In this document: piece by piece, positions 15,976 through 24,975 of the stretch | Layout: the number at the start of each line of letters is the position of its first letter | Numbering within the stretch: the stretch's first letter is position 1 | Source of the DNA: DUUI01 sp964627845 | GTDB lineage: Bacteria > Bacillota_I > Bacilli_A > Erysipelotrichales > Erysipelotrichaceae | Length of the DNA: 36,349 nt | Direction: 5' to 3' | Assembly (NCBI GenBank): GCA_964627845.1 | Contig: CAZVKL010000009.1 | Location: forward strand, 1 to 36,349 | Made by a program: the position numbers and the translations under genes | The notes under the pieces: generated by a model | Databases searched by the model: none | What the model was told of the DNA's origin: nothing | What the model saw: only the letters and a program-made list of their open reading frames with translations

Positions 15976-17433
15976 TTATAGATTGACGTTGTCCTTGACC
16001 CAAACAGAGACGTTACGTCCATAGACTTTAAAGTCGCCAAAACCATCTTCTTTGATGGTCACTTTTTCATCATGATGACCCAAATAATCTGCAAATTGTT
16101 GACCTGCATATTGTTCACCAACAAACATTGAGATTTGATTATCGGTATGATTGGACATAATTGTGGCACTTGTCTCCGGATGATCTTGATTACCATGACG
16201 CACCCATCCAATACAATTTGCTTCTTGCATGTAGTCATCTTGATCACCATACGCAAAATGTTTACGACATAGCATAAGCTTTTCAATCATCTGTGGATTC
16301 CCCTCTTGAGGGTTGTCACCACCAATACCATAATAATCGCCAAAGAAAATACACGGATAACCTTCACTGCGCATTAAGATATAAGCATAGGCTAATGGTT
16401 TAAACCAATCCCCTACCCAAGATGACAACGACTGATCGGGTTGTGAATCATGATTGTCCACAAAGGTCACCGCCATTAAAGGATTTACACCAATAATCGT
16501 ATTATCCACTAACTGTCTTAAATCATAATTCTCATTCGATAAAGCTGCTTCATAAAAATTGTAATGCAAACCAACATCAAATAAATCTATTCCATAGTTT
16601 GTTTGAACAACGTAGTTTTGTTTTTTCTCTAAATTCGCAGTCCAGTACTCACCAAAAATATAGAAATCATCCTTTTGATTTGTTTTTGTATGCTCAACAA
16701 AATCCCTCATAAAATAATCATTAATATGACGAATCGCATCCAATCTAAAACCATCAACCCCGGTTTCTTTCACTAACCAATCAGAATAATGCATTAATTC
16801 ATTCACCACATCCGGATGACTATGGTCGATGTCCGCAAACATCAAATAATCAAAATTTCCTTTTTCGGCAGACACACCCTGAGACCAGTCTTTGTTGTCA
16901 CCAAGAATTTTATAGACCCCAGTCTCACCGGTTTTATGGTCATAATCAACACCTGTAAAATGATTAAAATTCCAAACAAATTCAGAATATTTTCCAGCCC
17001 TTCCAGGATAATTAAATCCTGTAAAACCTTCTATGTTCTTTGGTTCTTCAATTTCTTCCAAACGATTATCTGGATTTACTTTAACAGCCATAAATTCTTC
17101 AGAATAATCAGCACTGGCTTTATGATTTAAAACGATGTCAGCATACACACTCATATTTAGTTCATGCGCTTTATTTATTAACGATAAGAGCTCTTCCTTA
17201 GTCCCATACTTTGTTCGTACAGACCCCTTTTGATCAAATTCGCCCAAATCAAATAAATCATAGATACCATAACCAACATCATAAGTTGATGTCGCTTTAG
17301 ACATTGGAGGTAACCAAATTCCAGTAATTCCCATCTCAGCAAATTTCTCTAGTTCGCCTTCAAACCAACGATAGAAATTTCCATCTGCGTTGACATACCA
17401 TTCAAACGCTTGTAGCATCACGCCATTTCCCAT
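15976..17433 (-). CDS. Cytoplasmic alpha-amylase (GH13)
   Basis: A 485-residue GH13 enzyme without signal peptide, similar in length to the Bacillus AmyS-like intracellular group. Catalytic residues: Asp232 (GFRLDAI, nucleophile), Glu262 (FGEYW, acid/base) and Asp329 (VDNHDS, stabiliser). The conserved first region is ADIVLNHKA. A C-terminal beta domain ends the protein. It should cleave internal alpha-1,4 bonds of maltodextrins or glycogen inside the cell. Its ATG overlaps the stop of the barstar gene as TAATG, an unusual translational coupling to a toxin-inhibitor pair. Confidence 0.95.
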   Translation of the reverse strand: MGNGVMLQAFEWYVNADGNFYRWFEGELEKFAEMGITGIWLPPMSKATSTYDVGYGIYDLFDLGEFDQKGSVRTKYGTKEELLSLINKAHELNMSVYADIVLNHKASADYSEEFMAVKVNPDNRLEEIEEPKNIEGFTGFNYPGRAGKYSEFVWNFNHFTGVDYDHKTGETGVYKILGDNKDWSQGVSAEKGNFDYLMFADIDHSHPDVVNELMHYSDWLVKETGVDGFRLDAIRHINDYFMRDFVEHTKTNQKDDFYIFGEYWTANLEKKQNYVVQTNYGIDLFDVGLHYNFYEAALSNENYDLRQLVDNTIIGVNPLMAVTFVDNHDSQPDQSLSSWVGDWFKPLAYAYILMRSEGYPCIFFGDYYGIGGDNPQEGNPQMIEKLMLCRKHFAYGDQDDYMQEANCIGWVRHGNQDHPETSATIMSNHTDNQISMFVGEQYAGQQFADYLGHHDEKVTIKEDGFGDFKVYGRNVSVWVKDNVNL

Positions 17434-17747
17434 TAAAATTCCTCACTTTCATTGATAAAGATGTAATCCTTCATTCTAAAATCAAGATGAGGATTGATTT
17501 TGCTTGCATCCTCAAATGTTTTGACTAATTTATATCCATAGTCACCTAATTGATCCAACATGATCTCTGAATAGATCAATAGAATAATTAATTTTTCAGG
17601 TTGAGAATAAGTACTCAATAAATCATACAATGCATCAAGATTCTTTCCATAATAATCTGGAAAATTTAATCGATCACTCAAATAAGCATGAACTTGTTCT
17701 TTATTAAGCATGTTATAACCATTTAAAACCGCAACAATTTTGTCCAT
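17433..17747 (-). CDS. Barstar-like ribonuclease inhibitor
   Basis: A 104-residue protein of the barstar family. The signature block DYYGKNLDALYD (residues 31-42) carries Asp38 and Asp42, equivalent to Asp35 and Asp39 of Bacillus barstar, which plug the RNase active site. Tyr41 replaces barstar Trp38, and a TFEDASK helix follows the pattern of the Glu76/80 region. It would neutralise the ribonuclease encoded directly upstream before export. Its ATG overlaps the ribonuclease stop (TAATG) and its stop overlaps the amylase start, so the three genes are coupled. Confidence 0.92.
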   Translation of the reverse strand: MDKIVAVLNGYNMLNKEQVHAYLSDRLNFPDYYGKNLDALYDLLSTYSQPEKLIILLIYSEIMLDQLGDYGYKLVKTFEDASKINPHLDFRMKDYIFINESEEF

Positions 17748-18163
17748 TAATATAATTCCTCAAAACTTTCATAGTGGTCATGGGTATAATAGATTTTTCC
17801 ATCCTCTGAATACACGAGCCGCTTTGCGTTACGAGCCTTTCCTTGATAATCGATATCGGCTTCAAAATACTTATTATCAGGCAACAACCCCTCTCGATTC
17901 ATAAACCGATCACCACCAATACTCTTTTGATCGGATATTTCCCAAAGGTTTTGTTCATGAGGGACCCATCCTAAATCATATGCTTCTTGTTTGGTAATGT
18001 AATTGGGTGGTAACTCCTTATACATATGCAAGTACTCGGACACTTCTTCTTTAGAAGTATAGGATTGATTATACTCAATTTGAGTCGTCTCAATCCCTGG
18101 TTGACAAGACGAAACTAGTAACAATAGCATCGTCATGAGCAGTAAACTTATTTTTCTAAACAT
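17747..18163 (-). CDS. Barnase-like guanyl-specific ribonuclease, predicted lipoprotein
   Basis: A 138-residue protein. It begins with a lipoprotein signal (MFRK, then a run of Leu, then the lipobox LVSSC with Cys20), so the mature protein should be lipid-anchored on the outer face of the membrane. Residues about 45-138 match barnase along the full domain: LPPNYITKQEA, SIGGDRFMNREG and THDHYESF. The catalytic set is intact: Glu101, Arg115 and His130, equivalent to barnase Glu73, Arg87 and His102. I prefer ATG 18163; a GTG at 18175 is possible. Barstar follows immediately. Classical barnase is freely secreted, so a lipid anchor is notable. Confidence 0.93.
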   Translation of the reverse strand: MFRKISLLLMTMLLLLVSSCQPGIETTQIEYNQSYTSKEEVSEYLHMYKELPPNYITKQEAYDLGWVPHEQNLWEISDQKSIGGDRFMNREGLLPDNKYFEADIDYQGKARNAKRLVYSEDGKIYYTHDHYESFEELY

Positions 18164-18187
18164 ATCTTTTCTCACAATCCAGCATTT

Positions 18188-18196
18188 ATTCTATCA
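18188..18196 (-). promoter_or_regulatory. Extended -10 promoter of the barnase-barstar-amylase unit
   Basis: The minus strand reads TGATAGAAT, an extended -10. It lies directly after the ppk stop and would start the transcript near 18181, 18 nt before ATG 18163. The ribosome binding site there is weak (GAGAAAAG). Confidence 0.4.
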
Positions 18197-18197
18197 C

Positions 18198-20291
18198 TTA
18201 TTGGAAAAAATCTTTAATCTTTTGCCAGAAAGTTTTAGATTCTTGGATAACAGGAGTCTCAACAACTTCAATTCTCGAGAAATACTGTCTGAGAATATCC
18301 TGTGAATGTTCTCCCTTAATTGGGGCATAATTCTCATCTGATTGCATCAACCAACCTGTTGAAGTATCTGATTTCTCAGTATCTAGAATCATATTGATGT
18401 CATCAATAATACTCGGTTGAATAATTTCAACAAACGCCTCAACCCGTCGTTGTGTATTCCGATTTAAGAAATCGCCCGAACCAATAAAGATAGTATTTCT
18501 TGATTTTGGTCCAAACCTAAAAATACGGGAATGTTCCAGATGTCTACCAAGAATTGATTTCACTTGAAGGTTTTCCGTATAGCCCTCGACTTGAGGAATC
18601 AAACAACAAATGCCACGGATAATTAAAAAAACATCAACCCCTGCTTGAGAGGCTTCAATAAGCTTGTTCATAATGAGCATGTCGTTCATCGAATTAATCT
18701 TAAATGTAATCTCACCATCACCATGTTGTTTATGTTGTTCAATCTCTTGATCAATCGCATCCACGATCTCTTGTCTAAAGTGGTTAGGAGCAATCCACAT
18801 CGTACTTACATCATCGACAATATCATTGATGGATAAGGCATCAAACATATTGTTCGCATCCTGACCAACCATTTGATTGGTAGTGAGGTACGCTAGATCA
18901 GTGTATTGTTCTTGAGTACTCTCATTAAAGTTACCCGTGCCAATATAGGTCGTATAATTAATCTTACTCCCTCTTAATGCTGTAATTAAACAGACTTTTG
19001 AGTGAACTTTATAGTCTGTTAAACCATAGATTACGGTACAACCTGCATCTTCTAATGTTTTGGAATAATCAATATTCGATTGTTCATCAAAACGTGCTCT
19101 TAATTCCATCACCGCTAAAACTTCTTTGCCTTTTTCTGCCGCATACATGAGTGCGGCCGCAACTCTGGATGGTGAGGCTAATCGATACAAGGTTATCTTT
19201 ATCGAAACCACTTCTGGATCGTTTGCTGCTTCATATAACAATTGAATGAAAGGTTGACTGGATTGATAGGGATAACTCAATAGAAGATCTTTATTAAGTA
19301 GATAATTCATTCCACTCTTATGGGTAAAATCAACAGGCACCACAGGGCTGACATTTTCATAGAGTGCTTCTGGATGAAGTTGCCCTATTTCTTTTTTAAG
19401 TGCATGGCCAAACGATAAATCAAGTGGGAATTGATTAATTACAATTGAATAATCTTTCACATTCAATTCTGACACAATGTATTGTTTAAATACAGCCGAA
19501 ATCGCATGATTCATCTGAACCAAAACAATTCCTAACCGTTTCCGCTTCTTTAACAACTGTTCCATGACATCTTTAAAGTCTTCATAATCATCCATCATCT
19601 CACCACTCACATCCACATCCGCATTGCGAGTAATGCGTAGTGTGACGACTTCTTCAATTTGATACTTTTTAAACATGGATGATAGATGCTGCGTAATTAA
19701 ATCATTCGCAAAAAAGACATGGGTCATGTCGTTGATCGTATATGAATAATAGTTTTTAAGTTTACCCAAAGGAATAATGCCATATTTAACTTTATTATCT
19801 TTTGATAACATTCGTGCCATCACATACGACTCATTATTGTTCAAAAATGGGAATGGATGATGGGGGTCAATAATTTGAGCACTCAATAAGGGCTTTATTT
19901 CATTGGTAAAATATTTCTTCGTTAAAACAGATTCGACTTTTGAGAGATTATTAAAATCCACAAAATGGACATTTAATGTCCGTAATTTACTTTTAAGTTT
20001 AGTAATTATACGCGCCGTATCTTGTTCATGTTCCTTTAGCCAAGCAAAGACATTCAGAATTTGTTGTTGAGCATTATCTCCAGTTTTTTCATCCAACTTA
20101 TTCGGATATAAGATCATCTGATCACTCAAAGAACCAATCCGGACCATGAAAAATTCATCTAGATTACTGCCATAAATTGACATAAAACTGAGTCGTTCTA
20201 ACAGTGGTGTTTGATTATCAATCGCCTGATATAAGACTCGTTTATTAAACTCAAGCCAAGATAATTCACGATTAATCATGATTCGGGTCAT
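18198..20291 (-). CDS. ppk: Polyphosphate kinase 1
   Basis: A 697-residue PPK1 that reversibly transfers the gamma phosphate of ATP to polyphosphate. The start NRELSWLEFNKRVL is the family N-terminal hallmark. The middle has ARFDEQSN, TDYKVHSKVCLI, whose His is the likely phosphorylated residue, and GTGNFNE. The C-terminal phospholipase-D-like domain has FGPKSRNTIFIGSGD and RRVEAFVEI. The ATG at 20291 overlaps the ppx stop as ATGA; a second ATG at 20279 is also possible. Pairing with ppx gives a synthesis and degradation unit. Confidence 0.97.
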   Translation of the reverse strand: MTRIMINRELSWLEFNKRVLYQAIDNQTPLLERLSFMSIYGSNLDEFFMVRIGSLSDQMILYPNKLDEKTGDNAQQQILNVFAWLKEHEQDTARIITKLKSKLRTLNVHFVDFNNLSKVESVLTKKYFTNEIKPLLSAQIIDPHHPFPFLNNNESYVMARMLSKDNKVKYGIIPLGKLKNYYSYTINDMTHVFFANDLITQHLSSMFKKYQIEEVVTLRITRNADVDVSGEMMDDYEDFKDVMEQLLKKRKRLGIVLVQMNHAISAVFKQYIVSELNVKDYSIVINQFPLDLSFGHALKKEIGQLHPEALYENVSPVVPVDFTHKSGMNYLLNKDLLLSYPYQSSQPFIQLLYEAANDPEVVSIKITLYRLASPSRVAAALMYAAEKGKEVLAVMELRARFDEQSNIDYSKTLEDAGCTVIYGLTDYKVHSKVCLITALRGSKINYTTYIGTGNFNESTQEQYTDLAYLTTNQMVGQDANNMFDALSINDIVDDVSTMWIAPNHFRQEIVDAIDQEIEQHKQHGDGEITFKINSMNDMLIMNKLIEASQAGVDVFLIIRGICCLIPQVEGYTENLQVKSILGRHLEHSRIFRFGPKSRNTIFIGSGDFLNRNTQRRVEAFVEIIQPSIIDDINMILDTEKSDTSTGWLMQSDENYAPIKGEHSQDILRQYFSRIEVVETPVIQESKTFWQKIKDFFQ

Positions 20292-21193
20292 GTTTTGGTT
20301 CCCCCTTTTAAAACATTTTTAATTAAATACCCTTCACGAACCCCATTCTTCGACACCAAAATTTGAGTTGAGCCAAGTTCTTCTAAGAGTGTAATTATTG
20401 CCATCAGCCCAGGTAACAAGGTGTGAATACGATCAGGAACAACTTTTAAAATAATATCTTGAGCTTCTTTCGTTCCATCACCTAATTGTTTTAGTAATTT
20501 CTTAAGATTCCCCAATTTTAATTCATTCGTGTTTTTGGTTGTTTCATCAAGATAATGTTGGATTTTTAAAATTGCGCGCATCGTCCCACCAACACCAATC
20601 ACTGTCTTAAAATCCGCTTTCTTTATTTTTTTTGAATCAATCGTTTCACAAACAAACGATTTAATTTGTTTTCTCTCAGATTTCGTTGGTAAAAGTTCGC
20701 TAACAAAAGTTTTATACATACTTAATGAACCAATTGGATAGGAGTCAGAAGCAATCACTTTTTCATTCTCAAAAGGAACGATTTCACACGATCCCCCACC
20801 TAAATCGATTAAAACGGCTTTCGTAAATGGTTGAAAATCAAGGGCTCCAATCACGCCTAAGTTACCTTCTTCGACCCCATCAATTAAATCAATTTCAAAT
20901 TCAGTTTCTTGTTTGATTTTCTCTAAAACTTCATCTCGATTATCTATGTTTCGTAACGATGCGGTCGCAAAAGGATAAACTTGTTTTATGTTTAGCGTGT
21001 CAATTGTATCTTTGAAAATTTTCAAGATGCGAATTAAATTTTGTAGTCCCGATTCCAGCAAACAATTGTCTTCAATTTGAGCAACCAATCCAGCCATCTC
21101 TTTGGATGAGAATAACAATCTAAAACCACTGTCATTCTCATGATAAACATTCATTCTAACGGTATTTGAGCCTATATCTATTATAGAAATCAT
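20288..21193 (-). CDS. ppx: Exopolyphosphatase (Ppx/GppA family)
   Basis: A 301-residue Ppx/GppA-like protein of the ASKHA fold. It has IDIGSNTVRM at the start (phosphate 1 loop), FATASLRN near 70, LIDLGGGSCEIV near 142 (phosphate 2 loop), and VIGVGGTMRAI near 205. It is short: it has the catalytic N-terminal half but no C-terminal HD-like domain, as in the small Ppx group of Gram-positive bacteria. ATG 21193 has TGAGGTGACTT upstream; a TATAAT -10 lies at 21213-21218 on the minus strand. Coupled to ppk by a 4-nt overlap. Confidence 0.93.
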   Translation of the reverse strand: MISIIDIGSNTVRMNVYHENDSGFRLLFSSKEMAGLVAQIEDNCLLESGLQNLIRILKIFKDTIDTLNIKQVYPFATASLRNIDNRDEVLEKIKQETEFEIDLIDGVEEGNLGVIGALDFQPFTKAVLIDLGGGSCEIVPFENEKVIASDSYPIGSLSMYKTFVSELLPTKSERKQIKSFVCETIDSKKIKKADFKTVIGVGGTMRAILKIQHYLDETTKNTNELKLGNLKKLLKQLGDGTKEAQDIILKVVPDRIHTLLPGLMAIITLLEELGSTQILVSKNGVREGYLIKNVLKGGTKT

Positions 21194-21243
21194 AAGTCAC
21201 CTCACATCTCTTATTATACACTATCAAGTCACTGTTTATTCTG

Positions 21244-21252
21244 TGTTATAAT
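21244..21252 (+). promoter_or_regulatory. Extended -10 promoter, leaderless start of the PAP2 gene
   Basis: TGTTATAAT is a perfect extended -10, followed by exactly 6 nt (TGGACA) and then ATG 21259. The predicted +1 is the A of ATG. No Shine-Dalgarno sequence is present. Confidence 0.65.
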
Positions 21253-21258
21253 TGGACA

Positions 21259-21735
21259 ATGAAACAAATACTTGATACCTTCATGATTTTCATGACAACT
21301 TTAGGAAACACTGGAATGATTTGGATTGCCTTAATTATTCTGTTATTGATCCGTAAACAAACACGTTTTTTTGGTTACTTATGTCTGATTGCTTTATTGA
21401 GTGAATATTTTGTGAATGACATGATTATCAAAAATATTGTTGCTCGTGACAGGCCCTTTATTGCCCATGATTTAGAGATTTTAATTAAACCACCATCAGG
21501 GTATTCATTCCCTTCAGGTCATTCAGCCAGTAGTTTTGCGATTGCGGGCATGTTTTTATTATTCAAACAAAAAGGACGATTTCTCGTCCTAGTTATCGCA
21601 ACATTGATTGCATTCTCTCGTGTTTATTTGGATGTCCATTACTTCAGCGATGTCTTAGTAGGTATCACATTAGGTTTAGCCGTATCGTCAATAATCTACT
21701 ATAAATACTATAGATCGACAATCTCCAATACTTGA
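21259..21735 (+). CDS. PAP2 family membrane phosphatase (possible undecaprenyl-diphosphatase-like)
   Basis: A 158-residue membrane protein with about five helices and the three PAP2 catalytic motifs: KNIVARDRP (motif 1), YSFPSGHSAS (motif 2, catalytic His) and SRVYLDVHYFSD (motif 3). It would remove phosphate from lipid phosphates or diphosphates at the outer face of the membrane. Candidates are undecaprenyl diphosphate, phosphatidate and phosphatidylglycerol phosphate; the sequence does not decide between them. Its last 28 nt overlap the 3' end of the converging histidine phosphatase gene. Confidence 0.9.
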   Translation: MKQILDTFMIFMTTLGNTGMIWIALIILLLIRKQTRFFGYLCLIALLSEYFVNDMIIKNIVARDRPFIAHDLEILIKPPSGYSFPSGHSASSFAIAGMFLLFKQKGRFLVLVIATLIAFSRVYLDVHYFSDVLVGITLGLAVSSIIYYKYYRSTISNT

Positions 21736-22283
21736 CCATACGCATCAAAAATAATACTGAAGCCACGTCCATTCTTCGTATAATGGTCACGATACCGATC
21801 AAATGGTGTCTGTTTATAAATGTGATGCACCATTCTTAAGACTCCATTATGAGCGACAATTACTGCGCTCTTTTTTTGTTCTTCACTCATCTTTTTAGAT
21901 ATTGACTCAATAATTGAACTTAACCGTTGTTTTAATGTTTCATAAGTTTCCATCTCATCTTGAGCACTATTATTTAAGAATAACTCGTAAAACTCTTCGA
22001 TGACTTCATCCACGGGTCTACCTTCATAAGATCCAAAATTGGTTTCCCTTAATTCTTTTAGTTTAATTATTTCTTGATTAGGATATAAAAATTTGGCAGT
22101 ATCATAGGCTCTAGGTAAGTCTGAGCTAAAGATTAAATCTGTTTCTGGATAATGAATCTCATCTTTAAGTTGTTCTAATTCTTTTCGTCCCTCATCTGAC
22201 AGATTGGTTTGAGAATGTCCACTCATCACTGCTTTTTTGTTTGCTTCAGATTTTCCATGTCTTATAAACGTTATAGTTTTCAT
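21708..22283 (-). CDS. Histidine phosphatase family protein (phosphoglycerate-mutase-like)
   Basis: A 191-residue protein with the phosphohistidine signature RHGKSEAN near the N-terminus, the SSDLPRAYDTAKFL block, GSYEGRPVDE, and the second catalytic His in VIVAHNGVLRM. It is more likely a broad phosphatase (PhoE/CobC-like) than a glycolytic mutase, because it lacks the long mutase insertion. I chose ATG 22283, which follows GGAGGAAAAT; a GTG 12 nt upstream is part of that ribosome binding site. The 3' end overlaps the PAP2 gene on the other strand. Confidence 0.92.
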   Translation of the reverse strand: MKTITFIRHGKSEANKKAVMSGHSQTNLSDEGRKELEQLKDEIHYPETDLIFSSDLPRAYDTAKFLYPNQEIIKLKELRETNFGSYEGRPVDEVIEEFYELFLNNSAQDEMETYETLKQRLSSIIESISKKMSEEQKKSAVIVAHNGVLRMVHHIYKQTPFDRYRDHYTKNGRGFSIIFDAYGQVLEIVDL

Positions 22284-22300
22284 ATTTTCCTCCACTCACT

Positions 22301-22309
22301 ATCTTATCA
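22301..22309 (-). promoter_or_regulatory. Extended -10 promoter of the histidine phosphatase gene
   Basis: The minus strand reads TGATAAGAT, an extended -10. The transcript would start near 22294, only about 11 nt before ATG 22283, so its leader is little more than the GGAGG ribosome binding site. Confidence 0.4.
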
Positions 22310-22325
22310 AGTTTAGTTTAAATGT

Positions 22326-24920
22326 CTATCGTCTTCTTTTTACCATAAACCAACCAATCAGTAATAACAGTAACAACAATCCACCGATTATTAATGGATA
22401 ATTAAATCCTGTGTTAACTGAACCAGCCATAAGCAGAACTGCAGTATATGGTGCTAGTTCAAAAGAATGTAGTGATCCAAGTTCTATTTCATCTAACTGA
22501 TTACCCATTAACAGTTGGGTATAGTCTCGCTCTGTAAACTCAATTTGTTTTGGCTCAGAACTTCCATTATAAGCAATGACCAATTGTTGAGCATTATCAT
22601 CTATTTCATAAGCAATTAATTGGTTTTCTGAAACAATCAATTCAGTATTCGATGCAATCGTTTCATAATCATTGATTCGTAAGAGCGGATATTCTTGACG
22701 AAGAGATACTAAATGTTTAAATAATTCTAACGAATTAGGATACTCGTTGACTCGATCATAATCAAAAACATTAATATCATCAGGGGAAATATAAGAGTTA
22801 GGATCGCCGTCTTTGGTTCTCAATATTTCTTGACCAGCATGAATAAATGGCATGCCTTGAGATAAAAAGACCATTGTGGTTGCTAGATTATGTCTTTTTT
22901 CTCTCGTCTCATCCGAATCAACGGAATTGGTGGCAGATAATTTATCAAATAAAGTTAAATTATCATGAGCTTCAACATATTGAACTACTTGATTCGCACT
23001 GGTGTAGGAGCCCAAGGATTCATCTAAATTTTGAGCACCAATCATGTTGTTATAAAGAAGTCGTTCTTTATTTTTAGCACCATTAACAAAACCTGGTTCT
23101 TTCGCCTCAAAGACTGACCCTTTGACCGCATCTCTAAAGGAATCATTGAAAAAAGCAATTTTAGGAAGATGATGACCATTCTTTTGATTGGCCTTTAGGT
23201 TTGAGGCCATGGTCCCCATATCCCAACCTTCCCCAAGAATAATAATACTTGGATCGATTTTATTCACTTCTTCACGAATTAATTGCATGGTTTCAATATC
23301 ATGGATGCCCATTAAGTCAAAACGGAACCCATCGATATTATATTCATTGACCCAATACAGAATGCTTTCCACCATATATCGTCTAAACATCGGTTGTTCG
23401 GATGCTGTTTCATTCCCAACACCCGTTCCATTTTTTAATTTTCCTAAGTTATCATATCTAAAATAATAGCCTGGAACTGTTTTATGGAATGGTGAACGAT
23501 TGACATCGGCAACATGGTTATAGACCACATCCATAATGACATAGAGGCCTTCATCATGAAACGCTTGAATCATCTGTTTCATTTCATGAACTCTGCTTAA
23601 TGGATCCTGTGGATCACTCGAATAAGTTCCTTCAGGAACATTGTAATTAAGTGGATCATAGCCCCAGTTATAGACTTGACCATAGCTTAGATCGAGTGTT
23701 TCGTCGATACTCGCAAAATCATACATGGGTAAAAACTGAACATGTGTGACCCCTAAAGATTTAATATAGTCCAATCCTGATGGATTACCTTGTGTAGTTG
23801 TTGTCCCCTTTTCTGTCAATCCTAAGAATTTACCTTTATTTGTTATACCATTATCGGGATGGATGGTCATATCACGGACATGTGCTTCATAAATAATGGC
23901 ATCAGAATAGTCACTAAATGATGGCATTCTTTCTGATGGATCAAAACCCTCGGGTGTTAATAATTCATCGGTAACAATAACGCTTTGTTCAGAGTTGGCA
24001 GTCACAGCAAAACTATATGGATCAACACTAGAGGTTTTTAGATCATTTAAAAATTCAAGTTCATAGGTATAGTTTTGATTGAGGGTATCCCCTTCTACTT
24101 CAACTACCCAAAGTCCTTTATCTTCTTTATTCATTGGTACTAATTTATTCTCAAGTTTCAAATCGACTTGAATTGCAGTGGGTGCCCATAATCGAAATAC
24201 CGTTTTATCCGGTGTATATTCAAAGCCCAATGGTCCATCATAGGCGTATCGATCATTAAATGATTTGGAATGCAGCACTTGTCCTAATCTTGCTGTTTCT
24301 GAGCCGTATTTTTCTAAATGAACTATGACTTCTTTGGTTAAATCTAAATCCTCTTTTAAATAGATACTTGCCGTGGTTGGTGTTCCTTGGACGACCTTTT
24401 CAATTTCACCCTGATTGACTGCAATGTTATTTGCTTCATCTTGTGTAAAAGGTGTCGTTGTAGTTAATTTAATGACTTTCATATCCGTGATTTGTACATC
24501 TTTGAATTTATCAGCAATCGTTCCATCTAATTCTTCATATGAAATATCAGGATCGTTTTCCATTAACCATATTTCAGCGGAACCATCTTGTTTAAACGTA
24601 TCAATATAGCGATCTTCATCAGTATCTTTTTCAGCCCAAATATTGTCGCCATCAACTTTTTTCACAATAAAACCAATGTCATTTGATCCATCAATATTGA
24701 ACTGGGCAATCTTTCCGAATTCATCTTCATGATTAAATTCGATTTCTTGGCCCTCTTGTCCTTCTGGCCAAACCCATAAATTCCAACCCTCATAATCGCC
24801 ATCATGACGTTTATAATGGATGGTCACTGTTACTTCTTCAGCAACAACCGGAGTGATTAGTGGAATCATTAAAAACAGAGTAGCCACTAATAACAAAATT
24901 CTTTTTATGATTTTCTTCAT
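22326..24920 (-). CDS. pulA: Type I pullulanase (GH13_14), exported and membrane-anchored
   Basis: An 864-residue debranching enzyme for alpha-1,6 bonds of pullulan, starch and glycogen. A signal peptide (residues 1-27) is followed by a CBM41/PUD starch-binding module (about 30-115, with WNLWVWPEG), a PulA N2-like region and a CBM48 region (FRLWAPTA near 243). The catalytic barrel follows: YNWGYDPLNYN, DVVYNHVA, nucleophile Asp535 in FRFDLMG, acid/base Glu564 in LGEGWD, and Asp653 in EAHDN. The C-terminus is a membrane helix plus KRRR without an LPXTG motif, so it is held by a transmembrane anchor. ATG 24920 has GAGGTAAT upstream. The MFS gene just upstream may take up products. Confidence 0.95.
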   Translation of the reverse strand: MKKIIKRILLLVATLFLMIPLITPVVAEEVTVTIHYKRHDGDYEGWNLWVWPEGQEGQEIEFNHEDEFGKIAQFNIDGSNDIGFIVKKVDGDNIWAEKDTDEDRYIDTFKQDGSAEIWLMENDPDISYEELDGTIADKFKDVQITDMKVIKLTTTTPFTQDEANNIAVNQGEIEKVVQGTPTTASIYLKEDLDLTKEVIVHLEKYGSETARLGQVLHSKSFNDRYAYDGPLGFEYTPDKTVFRLWAPTAIQVDLKLENKLVPMNKEDKGLWVVEVEGDTLNQNYTYELEFLNDLKTSSVDPYSFAVTANSEQSVIVTDELLTPEGFDPSERMPSFSDYSDAIIYEAHVRDMTIHPDNGITNKGKFLGLTEKGTTTTQGNPSGLDYIKSLGVTHVQFLPMYDFASIDETLDLSYGQVYNWGYDPLNYNVPEGTYSSDPQDPLSRVHEMKQMIQAFHDEGLYVIMDVVYNHVADVNRSPFHKTVPGYYFRYDNLGKLKNGTGVGNETASEQPMFRRYMVESILYWVNEYNIDGFRFDLMGIHDIETMQLIREEVNKIDPSIIILGEGWDMGTMASNLKANQKNGHHLPKIAFFNDSFRDAVKGSVFEAKEPGFVNGAKNKERLLYNNMIGAQNLDESLGSYTSANQVVQYVEAHDNLTLFDKLSATNSVDSDETREKRHNLATTMVFLSQGMPFIHAGQEILRTKDGDPNSYISPDDINVFDYDRVNEYPNSLELFKHLVSLRQEYPLLRINDYETIASNTELIVSENQLIAYEIDDNAQQLVIAYNGSSEPKQIEFTERDYTQLLMGNQLDEIELGSLHSFELAPYTAVLLMAGSVNTGFNYPLIIGGLLLLLLLIGWFMVKRRR

Positions 24921-24953
24921 ACAATTACCTCAGCAATAATTATACATTAAAAA

Positions 24954-24975
24954 GACTCTAATTCGTATTAGAGTC
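24954..24975 (-). terminator. Rho-independent terminator of the SatD-MFS unit
   Basis: A 9-bp perfect stem (GACTCTAAT / ATTAGAGTC) with a 4-nt loop, followed by a T-run on the minus strand. The MFS stop codon lies inside the stem. It separates the MFS gene from pulA downstream. Confidence 0.87.
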
